Assembly: GCA_905221605.1 (NCBI GenBank)
Contig: CAJNDS010002093.1
Location: 490,295-554,294, forward strand
Direction of reading: 5' to 3'
Length of the DNA: 64,000 nt
Source: Symbiodinium natans
Taxonomy: Eukaryota > Sar > Dinophyceae > Suessiales > Symbiodiniaceae
Position numbers and translations under genes: made by a program. Below the pieces are notes generated by a model, which searched no databases, was not told where the DNA came from, and saw nothing but the letters and a program-made list of their open reading frames with translations. Shown in pieces: positions 31,161 through 43,379 of the stretch (position 1 is the first letter of the stretch; each line of letters begins with the position of its first letter).

Positions 31161-31622
31161 TTGGAGTGTCATTTGTAAGGTTTCGGGCCGCGGAATCCGG
31201 TAGACCCATCTCCAGCAGCGCGAGAGAAAGATTCAGGACCCACAGATCCGCCCTGGACCCGCAAGCTTTGGGGACTAAAGGCACATGGATTATGGGGAGA
31301 AGAGTAGCATGGGGTAGAAGATATCAAGTGAGGGTTGGGGTCAGCCCCAGGAACCTCTGCGACCTCATGTAGGATAGGAAGTAGGTCTTTGCTGGTTGAA
31401 AAGGTTACCCGCCCCCGCCCCCAAAGTAAAACCTCAGGTATACACTCACAAAGATGCCTAAGGAAATCCTGTATACACTCACCAAACCGCGACAAGAGCC
31501 CAAACCCAGGGGACACCCTTAGGGCTTCGGGTTTAGGGGTTTTGGGATTCCCTAAAACCGAAACCCAAAACCCTTTTAGGGTTTAGGGCTTGAAGGGAAC
31601 CTGTGGGAGGGGGATCCAAGGC

Positions 31623-31655
31623 CTCCGCAGTCTCTAAGCTGTTGGTGGGCGGGTC
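31623..31655 (-). CDS. Candidate micro-exon DPPTNSLETAE
   Basis: A TGCCAG|G acceptor, 11 codons in phase 0, and a GC donor (GAG|GCCTTG). TTTAGGG lies immediately on its high side. Confidence 0.4.
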
Positions 31656-31904
31656 CTGGCACAAGACGTTTAGGGTTTAGGGTTTAGGGTCTGTACCTAG
31701 GGTTGTTCTTTCGCCAGGCTTTCTTAGTAGCCGAGGGACAAGGGTTAGTCAGCTTTGCTAGCTGAGGCTTTTCTCAGGGCTTCACCCTAGAAAAAGGAAT
31801 TGGGGTACTGCCAGGCGCCCTTTGAGGTCTAGGGTATTGAGGGCTGTTGAGGTCGGAATAACAAGATCAAAGCAGCGCTCTTTTTTCCAGAAACAAGGGG
31901 CCTT

Positions 31905-31990
31905 CATAATTTGAATAGGGCTTTTAGGGGATATTGTTGCATAATTGTTCAAGGGCCATACGAGAATACTATTTGTAAATTATTCTGGCC
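31905..31990. mobile_element. Short foldback, family 5 (GAATAGGG...ATTATTC)
   Basis: TTTGAATAGGGCTTTTAGGG at the left is paired with CTATTTGTAAATTATTCTGG at the right. Similar copies occur near 32,440-32,505 and 36,388-36,475 (with GGGACCATA in the middle). Confidence 0.5.
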
Positions 31991-32156
31991 CTATAATTAT
32001 GGTGCTGGTTTGGGATGTACGGCGTTGAGGGCTGAGGACTCGACAAATCCACCAGCCCTGAACCCTAAACCCTAAACCCTAAAACCTGAACCCTGAACCC
32101 TGAACCCTGAACCCTAAACCCTAAACCCTAAACCCTAAACCCAAGGTTTCCGGCGC

Positions 32157-32204
32157 ATCCAGTGGCTCCCACGTGTATCTCTGGGTGTCGATGCTGATGC
32201 CAGC
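32157..32204 (-). CDS. Candidate exon AGISIDTQRYTWEPLD
   Basis: An ACAAG|G acceptor, exactly 16 codons AGISIDTQRYTWEPLD, then a GC donor (GAT|GCGCCG). Balanced composition and clean phase. CCCTAAA left, TTTAGGG/TTTGGGG right. Confidence 0.55.
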
Positions 32205-32714
32205 CTTGTCAGTAGGGGTTTGGGGTTTGGGGTTTAGGGTTTAGGGTCTGGGGTCTAGGGTTTAGGGGTTCAGCCTTTTGAGCCCCCAATGCGCGCAGAC
32301 AAATACATCCAACAGAAGCCCGAAACCAAGATGCCCCCAAGATAAAGCCAGAAACGAGCACAGATCTCTTCCTCGCCCTAAACCGTAAACCCTAAACCCC
32401 AAACCCCAAACCCTAATTTTCTTTGGGTTTTTTTGTTGGTTGTTATAGTATACTTCTAAAGGGACCATATAAGGGAATTTTCTTAGCAATTATTCCGACC
32501 CCTCTATTACGCGTAAGGCTTCGCGCTTCATGACAAGGATCGCAGGCCGAGACTGTGAAAGCCCAACTCTCCATTTAGGGTTTAGGGTTTAGGGTTTAGG
32601 GTTTAGGGTTTGGGGTTTAGGGTTTAGGGTGTAGGGTTTAGGGTTTAGGGTTTAGGGTTTGGGGTTTAGGGTTTAGGGTTTCGGGAGTTGCTAGAGTTGC
32701 ATCCCTTCAAGTGC

Positions 32715-32832
32715 TCAGGGGCGGGCAGAAAGGGTGCCAATGGGATCCAGCACGCGCAGCGCGCCGCTGCTTCTCCGCAGGACCTCCATCACAAGCACGG
32801 GCGCGTCAGCTTCGTAAACTGCTGCACGACAT
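32715..32832 (-). CDS. Candidate exon EADAPVLVMEVLRRSSGALR
   Basis: An AAGCAG acceptor leads into CRAAVYEADAPVLVMEVLRR, SSGALRVLDPIGTLSARP and TGA. Either a C-terminal exon or an internal one with an earlier GT donor (GAG|GTCCTG). Confidence 0.5.
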
Positions 32833-32914
32833 CTGCTTTTTAAAAGGTAACACTAAACCCTAAACAACCCTAAACCCTAAAACACAACAGGGGAGCTGAG
32901 ACTGCAGGGAGGAC

Positions 32915-33002
32915 CTCGCGGCCCAGCCTCCTCCCTCAAACGGCCCATGAGGTCGCTGGGATCATCCCACGCCGCCGAGCCTGGGGCATTGGCACAGTGC
33001 TC
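32915..33002 (-). CDS. Candidate exon AAWDDPSDLMGRLREEAGPR
   Basis: Gene sense reads HCANAPGSAAWDDPSDLMGR then LREEAGPR and a GT donor (CGAG|GTCCTC). The Trp-Asp-Asp and helix pattern is coding-like. Acceptor uncertain. Confidence 0.45.
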
Positions 33003-33009
33003 TGGACCG

Positions 33010-36000
33010 ACTTGGGGCCTACATCCCTTTGAGGTACAAGTAGAAGACATCGCCTTCGATAGGTCATACCCATGTGTTACTCGGTTCCGATATTGTGAGT
33101 AGGGTCCATACTAGTCCATACTCTTCACCTGAGAGTGTCCAAAGCAGCCTGGACGCGAGCCAAGTCTTGTCTTGAAGGAGGCTGCGGTTGCCATGAGGAA
33201 GCTTTTCTTGAGAGGAAGGCAGGAAAACTGTGTGCTATGGATTTGGACTACGTAGGCTTCTGGGCAGAAGCAAGCTAACCCGACTCTGATCAAATGATTG
33301 CGTCGCTATCCATGCGCCAAGTGCCGCTTCCTTGCGGAGATAAAAGCCGTAAAGCTCAAACTCTACCATCAGAAGAGTTTTTGGCGGGAGGAGTGCCTTA
33401 AGAGACCCCAAGAAGCTTCAGGGCTCCGGGATCTACTGAACTTTCCAGTCTTGGGGACTAGATGAACCCGAAAAGGGCTTCTAAATTCTCTACGTGTGCA
33501 TAATCCCAATTGAAGAGCCAACGCCCTCAAGGATTGCAGCGCAGGCAAGCCGCTGATCTCCTGCAGGCGACGCGTTGACGCCTGCTTTCCTGGCGCTTCG
33601 AGGGTTCAGATGCGCGCAACTCAATGAACTTCAAGGGGGCTCATGGTCCGATTTTTGCCAGGGCCTAGGGGTTGTAGCGATTCATGAATGATTAGCCCCC
33701 AGAATAAGATCTCTTGGAGTTCGAAGTGACAAGTTCAAGTAGCAGAGGTTGTCCACCAGGCGCGCGAGGAGACAACAGAATTGTTCTGGAGCTCTGGGTA
33801 AGGAAGGCTTCGACGTTGCAACGTTTGAGGCTCTTTCTGGCTTGGGTTGCCTGCAGTGCCGTCTTGTCAGGGAGCTTGTGTCTGTGTCGAGCTCGGAGTT
33901 TCATGGATTCAGGTTGTGCAGGTCACACGGAGGGCCCCTACCCTCTACACACTGAGCCGCGCAAAGGAACCCTAGACCCTTATTAAACCCCAAACCCTAA
34001 ACCTCAAACCTAATGAACCCCTCCTCTCTCTGCTTTGTTGGACCTTCGGGGTTTGGACCCCAAATGCAGGAACTCCGAACCAAAGATCACTTTTCTGAAT
34101 CGTCCACCTTGAGGACGACACGAACCATAAATGCTTTTTGAAAAGGGCTTTACGGGGGTCGCGGGCTTCGGGTGGAAGGGTTCTGAGATGGTGCCAATTT
34201 TGGGCTTCCTTTGGTTCCCTTAGCACAAGGCACAAGCAAGCTGACTGCGCAGAGCCCTGTCCTGGGCCGGAGATGGTGAACCTTCTCTGAGTCGCAGGGT
34301 TCCGATACACGGAGCACTAAACTTCAGGAGATATTCCGTGGGAGGTGAACCGAATTCCCCCCCCCCCCCCCCCTCGGAGACACGGGCTTCGGGGTGTTGG
34401 GCTATCGGGGCTTCAGAGAGCTTCTGGAAGCCCCAGGTCTACGGATTGAGGTACGAAACTCTTTCGACACCCCTGGTTGTCTTAACTTCCCCTGCGGAGC
34501 TCAGCACGCTAAAGCCTTGAAAGCCTCACCAAGACCAACAGCATCAGCCCGAATGTGGAGGAGCTGTGGCACTTGGCCGTCTGAAGCGATATCCCCAAGC
34601 CCTGCAATGCGAGCAGCGTCAGAGTTCGACCCACCAGGCTAAGCGCGGTCAGCATCCTGGGAAAGGGGTGCTGTAGGGCTTGAGGCTGAGGGTTTAGCTC
34701 CGGAGGGAGTCTGGGAAACGTCCACCAGTTTCCAGATGTTCACTGCCCTATAAACCGCGAACCCCTATCATCCTAACCTTAAACCCTACACATCCTGTAA
34801 ACCCCTATAACCCTATAAGCCCCTACACCCTGGCCACTATACTCCCTGAACCCTAGAGTGGCAGGCTCCTACAGAAGTTTGTTTGGGATCCTGGCATTTT
34901 GGGTTTAGGACATCGGTTGGAAACCAAGTGAAGCCGAAAAAGCTGGATCCGAACCCCTGTGTTGCTCTACATCCTACTATGACATATGATCCTGTGCGTC
35001 CGGCCACTGTACCTCCCGATCCCTCCCCTCCCCCCCCCTGAATGGCGTGGTTGGGGGGTTTGGGTGTAAAGTTTTTGGTGTAAGGTTTAAGGTTTAGGGG
35101 TTTCGGGTACGCTACACCCTAAACCCTAAACCCTAAACCCTAAACCCTAAACCCTAAACCCTAAACCCCAGGGGGAGGGGGGGAGGGGGGGGCGGCGGTG
35201 GGGGCTGGGTTGGTGAACCGAGAGCCGGGATCATGTAGACCATTTGGGCTTGCTGGCTGGGGAGCCATGCCATGGCGGAAAAAATGTACCAGGAGGCGTT
35301 TAGGGTTTAGGGTTTAGGGTTTAGGGGCTAGTGGATTTAAGGGACCCTAAGCCGTAAAACCCTAAACCCGCAAGGTGTAGCTAGGCTTTTTCCGGCTGGC
35401 GCTGGAGAAGACTGCAGTTGGTCGAGTGCTTGAATTACAAGAGGGCTTCGAGTCTGCTCTCGGGCTTAGGGTTGTTTAGGGTTCTGGCTACCCTAGCCAA
35501 GAGGCTGCGAAAAGAACAATTGGCGCTGTCAGCATTTTTGATGAATCGAGAGCGTGGAAGATGCAAGTGGACAAGCTGTATCTTCGTTTACCTATTTGCG
35601 GCGTGTATCTTCAACATGTCGTGAAGGCCAGTTACTTGATAAAGCCTCATGCCAGACACAAAGGGGTCCTGCATGCAGACAGAAGCTACGACTGCAAGGG
35701 CTGCAGGTGTCGCGCTGCGAGGCTAATGGGGTTCAGTTTCAGGAGAGTCGCCCAGTGGGAATCTCCACCAGATAACGGAGCTGCAGCTCAGCGTTCGCCA
35801 AGGCAGTGTGAGCATCCGCCCGGATCCTCAGTGCAAACGCAAGCCAGGCTCCCCTAACGCTGAAGCATCAACAACGAGAATGCCTTTACATGCTGAATTC
35901 TTCCTGTCCTTGGGGACGAAATGAACCTTAAACGGGTTTTTGGTCCGTATACGGACCCGGAGTAGAGTAGCACGTGGGTTCTAAACCAGATTTTAGGGAT

Positions 36001-36380
36001 CATTCATTTGGTCCCGAAGGATTTTTTCTGAAAAGGCTACTGCTTTGTAGGGCCCTGGCGTGGACATCTGGAGAATCCTTGGCTGTTCAACCCAGTCAAA
36101 CTTTGCCCACAGAGTTGCTAGCTGCTACGACGGCCGCGAGTCTTACGCTGGGGCTGGGGGACGTCTGGGGCCCCTTACAGGGGCTCCCCCCGAGTGTCCC
36201 AGAAACACTCCTAAGAGTGAGACAGGAGGACTTGCTCTGAGCATTTCTAAATCAAAAAAAACCAAGACTCATTCTTGAAATCTCCAGTATCTCCGAGGTG
36301 ACGTTCGGCCTGGCCTGCCGGCCAAGTTGGCACTGCTGCCAAACAGGCACAGTGGCACCGGACGGACCTGGGCTAATACA
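33010..36380. other. Exon-poor interval of the strand-switch region
   Basis: Mostly unique sequence with few telomere words (a CCCTAAA block at 35,114-35,167 and a TTTAGGG block at 35,299-35,325) and a C run at 34,359-34,374. Short open frames occur on both strands (for example 33,111-33,293 minus and 35,561-35,857 plus), none with support. Confidence 0.45.
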
Positions 36381-36772
36381 GGGGCCTGAATAATTCGAAT
36401 AGGGTTTTGGGGGGTTATTATCGTTACAATGGGACCATAAGGAAATACTTTTGGTAACTATTCCGAAGAAGCAGGCCGAGAAGAAGGGCGCAGCAAGGTT
36501 GCCGTCCGTTTCATACTTTTCGGCTTTTGGGGTTTGGGGCCGCGGCGTCCTGGCGGAAGTGAATCGAACCCTTCCTTTCAGATGGTTGAGGGTTTAGGGT
36601 TTAGGGTTGAGGGTTTAGGGCTTAGGGATTCATTCGAAACCGGCATACGAAGTGGAAGTAGGTCTGGAGATTGTCTTCGGAACTATTCGGAACATTTGAT
36701 TCAGCGACTTTGTACTTGTGATGGCATGGATGACGTGGCACTTTGACGGGGTTCCAAGAAAGCATGTAGGTT

Positions 36773-36855
36773 GTTCTCTAAATTAGGATACCTTTTGGGG
36801 TCCTCATTTTAAGGGTGCCGTACTGTATAAACGACCCCAAAAAGTCGTCTGTTAC
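36773..36855. mobile_element. Foldback element, family 4 copy
   Basis: CTCTAAATTAGG at the left, GGGTGCCGTACT in the middle, and GACCCCAAAAAG as the inverted partner of CTTTTGGGGTC. Matches the copy at 23,475-23,544. Confidence 0.65.
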
Positions 36856-36950
36856 GGTCCATGTACCTGCCTGAGTGATATACATGGTATTTGCATTTGG
36901 TTTCCGTGGGTTGCCCTTGAAAGGGCACGCTGAAGACGAGCTGGCATTGT

Positions 36951-36988
<38 letters not shown>
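36951..36988 (+). repeat. 38-base poly(G) run
   Basis: An uninterrupted G tract. No homopolymer of another base reaches this length here except the C runs around 41.7 kb. Confidence 0.97.
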
Positions 36989-36989
<1 letters not shown>

Positions 36990-39426
36990 AGCACGGCAGT
37001 ACGAGGTCCAGAATGAGGCTCAGCCGTTAGTCTCACTTTTTCAAGTCAATCGCTTAGCACGATGCATTCAATCACACCGTGTCCTCTATAGCAGGCTCCG
37101 CAAGTAACATCTAACCCTAGACCCTTAAAAAACCTGAAACGCCTACCCTAAACCCTAAATCTTAGACCCTGTATCTTAGCCGCAAGCCAAACTCTTCCAA
37201 AGGCACAGATCTTCATCGACGCCCCAGCGCTGCAATCGCCCCAGGGTTGGCAACCTGGGCTGGAGCCCTTGAGTCTACTTCGGGGTTTTGGGCCTAAGGG
37301 TTTAAAGCCAGCCCCTGTAAAAGTCAAGCTTCAAAGGGCTTCAACAGAACCCCATAAAACCAACCAGGCCTGCATGCCTGTCGGAATTTTCGAAGGGTGG
37401 CTGGGATAAAAGAGGGTCCGACGATACCGCTGCACTCAACATCCTCATTCTCCCAAAGCTTTGACAGCTTTACGGCTGGAGCAATGTAGCATCGCCATTT
37501 CGTCGTGAGCATCAAGTGCATCACATACCCAATCATTTTCCTGCTATATTAAACATATGGATCATAAGCCCCAAGCAATGACCAAACCCAAAGCCTCATT
37601 CATGCATGCGGGCCAGAAGCCCTTTTAGCGTCATTTCGTCCCTAAGGAACCCTAAACCCCAAAACCTTTTGGTTTCATGTAGTCCCTAGGGAACCCTGAG
37701 CCCAGAACCAACTGATTAGGATGCCTCCAAGGTGCTAACCCTGGTGATCTGCACTGTTTCTGAGACGCTGTCGATCCTGGGATCGCTACAGGGCTTACAA
37801 TTAGGGTTTATAGGGTCTATAAGGTTTACAGGGTTTATAGGCTTTGCAGAGCTTATCGGGCGAAAAGGATTCTTTTAGGGGTTTTGTGGGGTTGCAGGGT
37901 TTATAGGGTTTAGAGGGTTTTAAGGAATTGTAGGGCTTAGGGCTTAGGGGATAGCCCACCTGGGACGTGTTCCCAAAGCCTTACAGAGCCTTAACACCCA
38001 AAACCACAACCTTAAATCCTAAACCCTAAAACCCAGAAGACCGCGCTGAGCTGGTTCCTAAACCCCATGAGGTTTCATGGTGTCCTTAACGGGTGGATAG
38101 TCATAGTGGCTTTAGGGTTTAGGGTTTGGGGTCGGGTCTTATAATGCTTTGTAGGGTTTCATGGTGCTGTATCAAGGGCTGATCGTACATCGTGTGGCAG
38201 CCATGACTCTGAACACACGTCCGGCTACCTCGAGCCAGGTCGTTGATGGAACACGGCGCGGGGCAGGCGTTGGCAATTCCGCCTGAGAGGTTACACGTTC
38301 TAATTGCTGAGGCCAGGAAGCCCCTATACATCCTACATACGCCAGCAACCCTAAACCCTTCAAAGCCGTCAAGCCCCGACCCTAAAGCACAAACCCCTGG
38401 ACCTTAAACCCTCCCTCAACTCGACAATGCCCTGAAGCCCCCCACCCCTACTCCCCTCCCCCTTGGTTTAGGGTTTATGGTTTACTTGGGCTTAAGGGGT
38501 CATAAGGTTTCGGTTGGAGAGGGCTTACTTATAGGGGTCCATTTGGGGGTTTCCCAAATCCGGGTACCCCTAATATACCACAAAATTCTATAATCCTTAC
38601 TGCAGGAAGCCCCAACAAAGGTACCCCTATTTTCGGAAACCTCGGTCCGTACTGCCCATCTAAAGCAATGAGCGCCGCGTTTAAGGATTAGCCTCTCCCT
38701 GACCCGCAGCGTTCCAAACTAGATTGGGTTCCTGTATTGGCTGAAATCCGAGCGGAGTGGCTGGTTACCTTTGCGATGCACGTCGTTCGGTTCTCCTTAG
38801 TCGGGTTAAGGCTCCTTCTCTTGTGCTCTGAGTGGTTCAAGGCTTTAAGGCTTTCGTTTCTACAGGTGTAACAGTTGGCTGCCGCTAACCTCATCTTTGT
38901 CATGGCGGTCGTTCTAAGTCCTTACTCAAATGGAAGCTAGCTTTTGAAAGTGGATAGAAAACCCAAAAGACCCCTTAAAAACCTTAGAAGCTCCAAACAA
39001 GCCGTAAAGCCTGTAATCCCAGAGCCCTACGTCCTTAAAGCACCGATTCCCCTAATTCCCAGAGGCCGAAAAGTCGATGAAGTCTTTATAACCCTCCGAA
39101 ACATCCATACAAAAAACAAGAAGCCTGAAGCCCCCCTGAAGCCCACCAAAACACCCGCCCTAAAATCCCCAAATTCCTGAACCCTGAACCCTAAATTCTC
39201 GAAATCCTCGAAACCTCTCAAGCCGCAACCCCGAAGGCCTCAAGCCCCAGTAAGGATCGGGCCAATGGGTCCAGGCAGCGCAGCCTCTGGTTGCGGATGT
39301 TTGGGGTCTTGGGCTTCTGCGATGCTTATAGGGGCTGTGCCAGTTGTTAGCCGCTTGCTGTAGGGCCGCCGCAGGGTTTAGGGTCGGAGGTCTCCATTGT
39401 TTACGCCACGCCGCGGCCGCGGCCGC
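36989..39426. other. Exon-poor interval with weak minus-strand frames
   Basis: 37,324-37,536 minus reads MLTTKWRCYIAPAVKLSKLW then NEDVECSGIVGPSFIPATL, a coding-like ATG frame. 38,119-38,331 minus reads SINDLARGSRTCVQSHGCHT. Neither has a recognised family. Telomere-like words are sparse and degenerate (37,800-37,950). Confidence 0.35.
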
Positions 39427-39443
39427 GGGGGGGGGGGGGGGGG

Positions 39444-39582
39444 TGTGCAGCTTAAATAGGGTCTATTTGGAAGCTGAGACTCGGGTTTTAAAGAGGAAAT
39501 AAGGCCCCAAAACGTATGCTTATTCACAAAAGCCATCTGCCAAATAGACCCTGTTGTCGTTTCTGGGGGTTCTGGGGCAAGG
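39444..39582 (+). repeat. Left terminal arm of the foldback
   Basis: 139 bases beginning TGTGCAGCTTAAATAGGGTC and ending TTCTGGGGCAAGG. Contains two copies of AAATAG(A/G)CCC-like words, in opposite orientation. Identical to the reverse complement of 41,585-41,723. Confidence 0.97.
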
Positions 39583-41584
39583 AACTAAATAATTTAAATA
39601 ATTTAAATCCGAAAGGGGCGTTTCGGATTTAAATTATTTAAATTATTTAATTCTGGGAAGGGGGGGGGGCCTGGTCGGGCCTGGCCCGCCCCCCTTTTCG
39701 GATTTAAATTCTTTAGATTATTTAAATTATTTAGATTATTTAAATTATTTAAATTATTTAAATTATTTAATTCCGGGGGGGGAATTAAATAATTTAAATC
39801 CGAACCCCCCCTTTCGGATTTAAATTATTTAAATTATTTAATTCCCCCCCCCCAGAATTAAATAATTTAAATAATTTAAATAATTTAAATAATTTAAATA
39901 AATTAAATCCGAAAAGGGGGGGGCCAGGCCCGGGCCCCCCCCCCCTTCCCAGAATTAAATAATTTAAATAATTTAAATCCGAAAGGGGCGTTTCGGATTT
40001 AAATTATTTAAATTATTTAATTCTGGGAAGGGGGGGGGCCTGGTCGGGCCTGGCCCCCCCCCCCTTTTCGGATTTAAATTATTTACATTATTTAAATTAT
40101 TTAAATTATTTAAATTATTTAATTCCGGGGGGGGGGGGAATTAAATAATTTAAAAAATTTAATTCCGAACCCCCCCTTTCGGATTTAAATTATTTAAATT
40201 ATTTAATTCCCCCCCCGGAATCAAATAATCTAAATAATTTAAAAAGTTTAAATAATTAATTTAAATAATTTAAATAAATTAAATCCGAAAAGGGGGGGGG
40301 CCAGGCCCGGGCCCCCCCCCCCTTCCCAGAATTAAATAATTTAAATAATCTAAATCCGAAAGGGGCATTTCGGATTTAAATTATTTAATTCTGGGAAGGG
40401 GGGGGGCCTGGTCGGGCCTGCCCCCACCCCTTTTCGGATTTAATTTATTTAAATTATTTAAATTATTTAATTCCGGGGGTGGAATTAAATAATTTAAATA
40501 ATTTAAATCCGAAAGGGGTGGTTCGGATTTAAATTATTTAAATTATTTAATTCCCCCCCCGGAATTAAATAATTTAAATAATTTAAATAATTTAAATAAT
40601 TTAAATAATTTGAATAAATTAAATCCGAAAAGGCCCCCCCCCCTTTTCGGATTTAATTTATTTAATTTATTTAAATTATTTAAATTATTTAATTCCGGGG
40701 GGGGGAATTAAATAATTTAAATAATTTAAATCCGAAAGGGGGGGTTCGGATTTAAATTATTTAATTCTGGGAAGGGGGGGGGCCTGGTCGGGCCTGCCCC
40801 CCCCCCTTTTCGGATTTAATTTATTTAAATTATTTAAATTATTTAATTCCGGGGGTGGAATTAAATAATTTAAATAATTGAAATCCGAAAGGGGGGGTTC
40901 GGATTTAAATTATGTAAATTATTGAATTCCCCCCCCCCGGAATTAAATAATTTAAAATAATTTAAATAAATTAAATCCGAAATGGGGGGGGCCAGGCCCG
41001 GGCCCCCCCCCCTCTCCCAGAATTAAATAATTTAAATAATTTAAATCCGAAAGGGGCGTTTCGGATTTAAATTATTTAATTCTGGGAAGGGGGGGGCCTG
41101 GTCGGGCCTGCCCCCCCCCCCCCCCCTTTTCGGATTTAATTTATTTAAATTATTTAAATTATTTAAATTATTTAAATTATTTAAATTATTTAAATTATTT
41201 AATTCCGGGGGGGGGAATTAAATAATTTAAATAATTTAAATCGAAAGGGGGGGTTCGGATTTAAATTATTTAAATTATTTAATTCCCCCCCCCCGGAATT
41301 AAAAAATTTAAATAATTTAAATAATTTAAATAATTTAAATAATTTAAATAATTTAAATAATTTAAATAATTTAAATAATTTAAATAATTTAAATATTTTA
41401 AATAATTTAAATAATTTAAATAATTTAAATAATTTAAATAATTTAAATAATTTAAATAATTTAAATCCGAAAAGGGGGGGGGGCCAGGCCCGACCAGGCC
41501 CCCCCCCTTCCCAGAATTAAATAATTTAAATAATGTAAATCCGAAACGCCCCTTTCGGATTTAGCTTCTTTAAATTATTTAATT

Positions 41585-41723
41585 CCTTGCCCCAGAACCC
41601 CCAGAAACGACAACAGGGTCTATTTGGCAGATGGCTTTTGTGAATAAGCATACGTTTTGGGGCCTTATTTCCTCTTTAAAACCCGAGTCTCAGCTTCCAA
41701 ATAGACCCTATTTAAGCTGCACA
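41585..41723 (-). repeat. Right terminal arm of the foldback
   Basis: Perfect reverse complement of 39,444-39,582. No mismatch found by eye, so the arms are recent or are kept identical by gene conversion. Confidence 0.97.
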
Positions 41724-41821
41724 CCCCCCCCCCCCCCCCCCCCCCCCCCCTCTCTTGTTCAATGGCCCCCCCCCCCCCTTGTTCAAGGGGGGGGGGGGGC
41801 CCCCCCCCCCCCCCCCCCCCC
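41724..41821. repeat. Cluster of C and G homopolymers with a CTTGTTCAA word
   Basis: C27, then CTCTCTTGTTCAATGG, C13, TTGTTCAA, G12 and C24, then TTGGTCAA. The repeated TTGTTCAA suggests a small duplication between homopolymers. Confidence 0.9.
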
Positions 41822-42165
41822 TTGGTCAATAACAGTGTTCTTAATAGGGTTCCACTTGATTTAAATTAGCGTTTTAATAGGACTTCTTTTGATTCTAATC
41901 GGGTTTTTGTTACTTTTGAAAGATTTCTAATAATATGAATGAGATTTTTATCCCTTCTAATAAGATTTGTATTAGGTTTAACGGGATTCGTATTGAAATA
42001 ATAGAAATCCTTGTCGAATTAAGTCCGATTAGAAATGCTACGAAAAAAGAAGGCAAATAGAAATCTTGTTACATTAATAGAAATCCTCTTGAAATTAGAA
42101 GGATTCCGAATAAAAAGCAATAGGAATCCTACCAAACATGGCAGAGGAAATGTGGAATTGAGCAT

Positions 42166-42286
<121 letters not shown>

Positions 42287-42404
42287 CCTTGAATATCCGC
42301 AGGCCTCTTTTTTACGCACTCTCATGCTTTCAGGGTTTAGGGTTTAGGTATACTCTTAAGTGCAACTATGTTTGGGGTTTTGGGGCTCCGAACCTTTTCA
42401 CCTC

Positions 42405-42571
42405 CTACACTCCTAAACCCTAAACCCGAAACCCTAAACCCTAAACCTTAAACCCTGACCCTAAACCCTAAACCCTAAACCCTAAACCCTAAACCCTAAA
42501 CCCTAAACCCTAAACCCTAAACCCTAAACACTAAACACTAAACCCTAAACCCTAAACCCTAAACCCTAAAC
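42405..42571 (-). repeat. Interstitial telomere array (CCCTAAA)n
   Basis: Over 20 near-perfect heptamers. It precedes a unique piece (42,575-42,632) that is followed by TTTAGGG and may be a 5' exon of the gene below. That piece has a TGAG|GC acceptor and a GC donor, but its reading is not recognised. Confidence 0.95.
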
Positions 42572-43205
42572 CTTCGCCCGCTTGTCTGAGGCGACTGCAT
42601 GGATCCTCTGCAGCTTTGAGAGGGTTTCGGAGTTTAGGGTTTAGGGTTGAGGGTTTCGGGTTTAGGGTTTAGGGTTTGCGGTTTAGGGTTTAGGGTTTGG
42701 GGTTTAGGGTTTAGGGTTTTAGGGTTTAGGGTTCCAGGTTTTAGGGTTTCGGGTTTTGGGTTGAGGGTTGCAGAGTTTCAGGGCTTAGGGCTTTGTCGGG
42801 GCTTAGGGGGGTTTTGGAGTTTTTGGGGTTTTGGGGTTTGTTTGTGTTTTTGGTGTTTTTTTCGGGGGCGAAGATTGTCTGATGTTTCGGGGTTTCGGGG
42901 GTTTAGGGGCCGGACTTCTACGGGCCATGGTTCGTGGGATTGTTGGTCTCTCGTTTTGTTGGGGTAAACGGAAACCAGACGGTTCAGGACTTGGGGTTTA
43001 GGGTTCAAGACATGAATGCCACGGTATTGAGCTGAGGTTCTGCTGATTGTGGTCTCCTTGTTTTTGTGGATGCTTCAGGTAGGGTGCTTGGGGTGTTTAG
43101 GGTGTTTACGCTGCTTAGGGTTAGTCGCGGGCCCGAAACTTTGCATATCTCTGAACCTCAAGCCCCCTCCCCCCCCCCCCACCCCAAAACAGAAACAAAT
43201 CCTGG

Positions 43206-43299
43206 AACCCTAAACCCTAAACCCTAAACCCTAAACCCTAAACCCTAAACCCTAAACCCTAAACCCTAAACCCTAAACCCTAAACCCTAAACCCTAAAC
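43206..43299 (-). repeat. Interstitial telomere array (CCCTAAA)n at an intron 3' end
   Basis: Thirteen perfect heptamers ending 15 bases before the acceptor of the [11 protein letters not shown] exon. (TTTAGGG)n follows that exon at 43,391-43,455. Confidence 0.97.
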
Positions 43300-43314
43300 C
43301 TCCACACGCCTCAG

Positions 43315-43379
43315 GATGGCAGCGACGAGCCGGGAACCTCGGCCTGCGCGGGCCTCGACGCCACGCTCTTCCACTGCAG
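43315..43379 (+). CDS. GII-beta exon: first LDLa-like module, [11 protein letters not shown] ... FHC
   Basis: A CCTCAG|G acceptor in phase 0, then [20 protein letters not shown] and Cys, then two bases and a GA donor (CAG|GAGGGC). With the next exon this gives FHCRN, like the FHC-x-N of the family. The preceding CDC must lie in an unseen exon. Confidence 0.85.

Larger units (their letters stand above)
39427..41750. mobile_element. Giant foldback: 139-bp perfect terminal inverted repeats around a nested AT/GC palindrome array
   Basis: The arm at 39,444-39,582 is the perfect reverse complement of 41,585-41,723. Outside the arms the left has a 17-base G run and the right a 27-base C run, also complementary. 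The symmetry continues inward with few differences through the first palindromic blocks. The interior alternates AAATAATTT nonamer tracts with GC boxes such as CCGAAAGGGG and GGGGCCTGGTCGGGCCTGGC, each itself palindromic. Blocks recur at roughly 375-bp steps (39,580, 39,955, 40,330) and again near 41,018. No reading frame exists. It resembles a foldback transposon or a replication-amplified palindrome. No target duplication outside the homopolymers is visible. Confidence 0.95.

Noticed and set aside
39580-41600. CRISPR-like array in the regularly spaced AAATAATTT blocks
   Set aside because: There are no unique spacers. The blocks are palindromic AT and GC tracts of a foldback structure in a eukaryotic genome.
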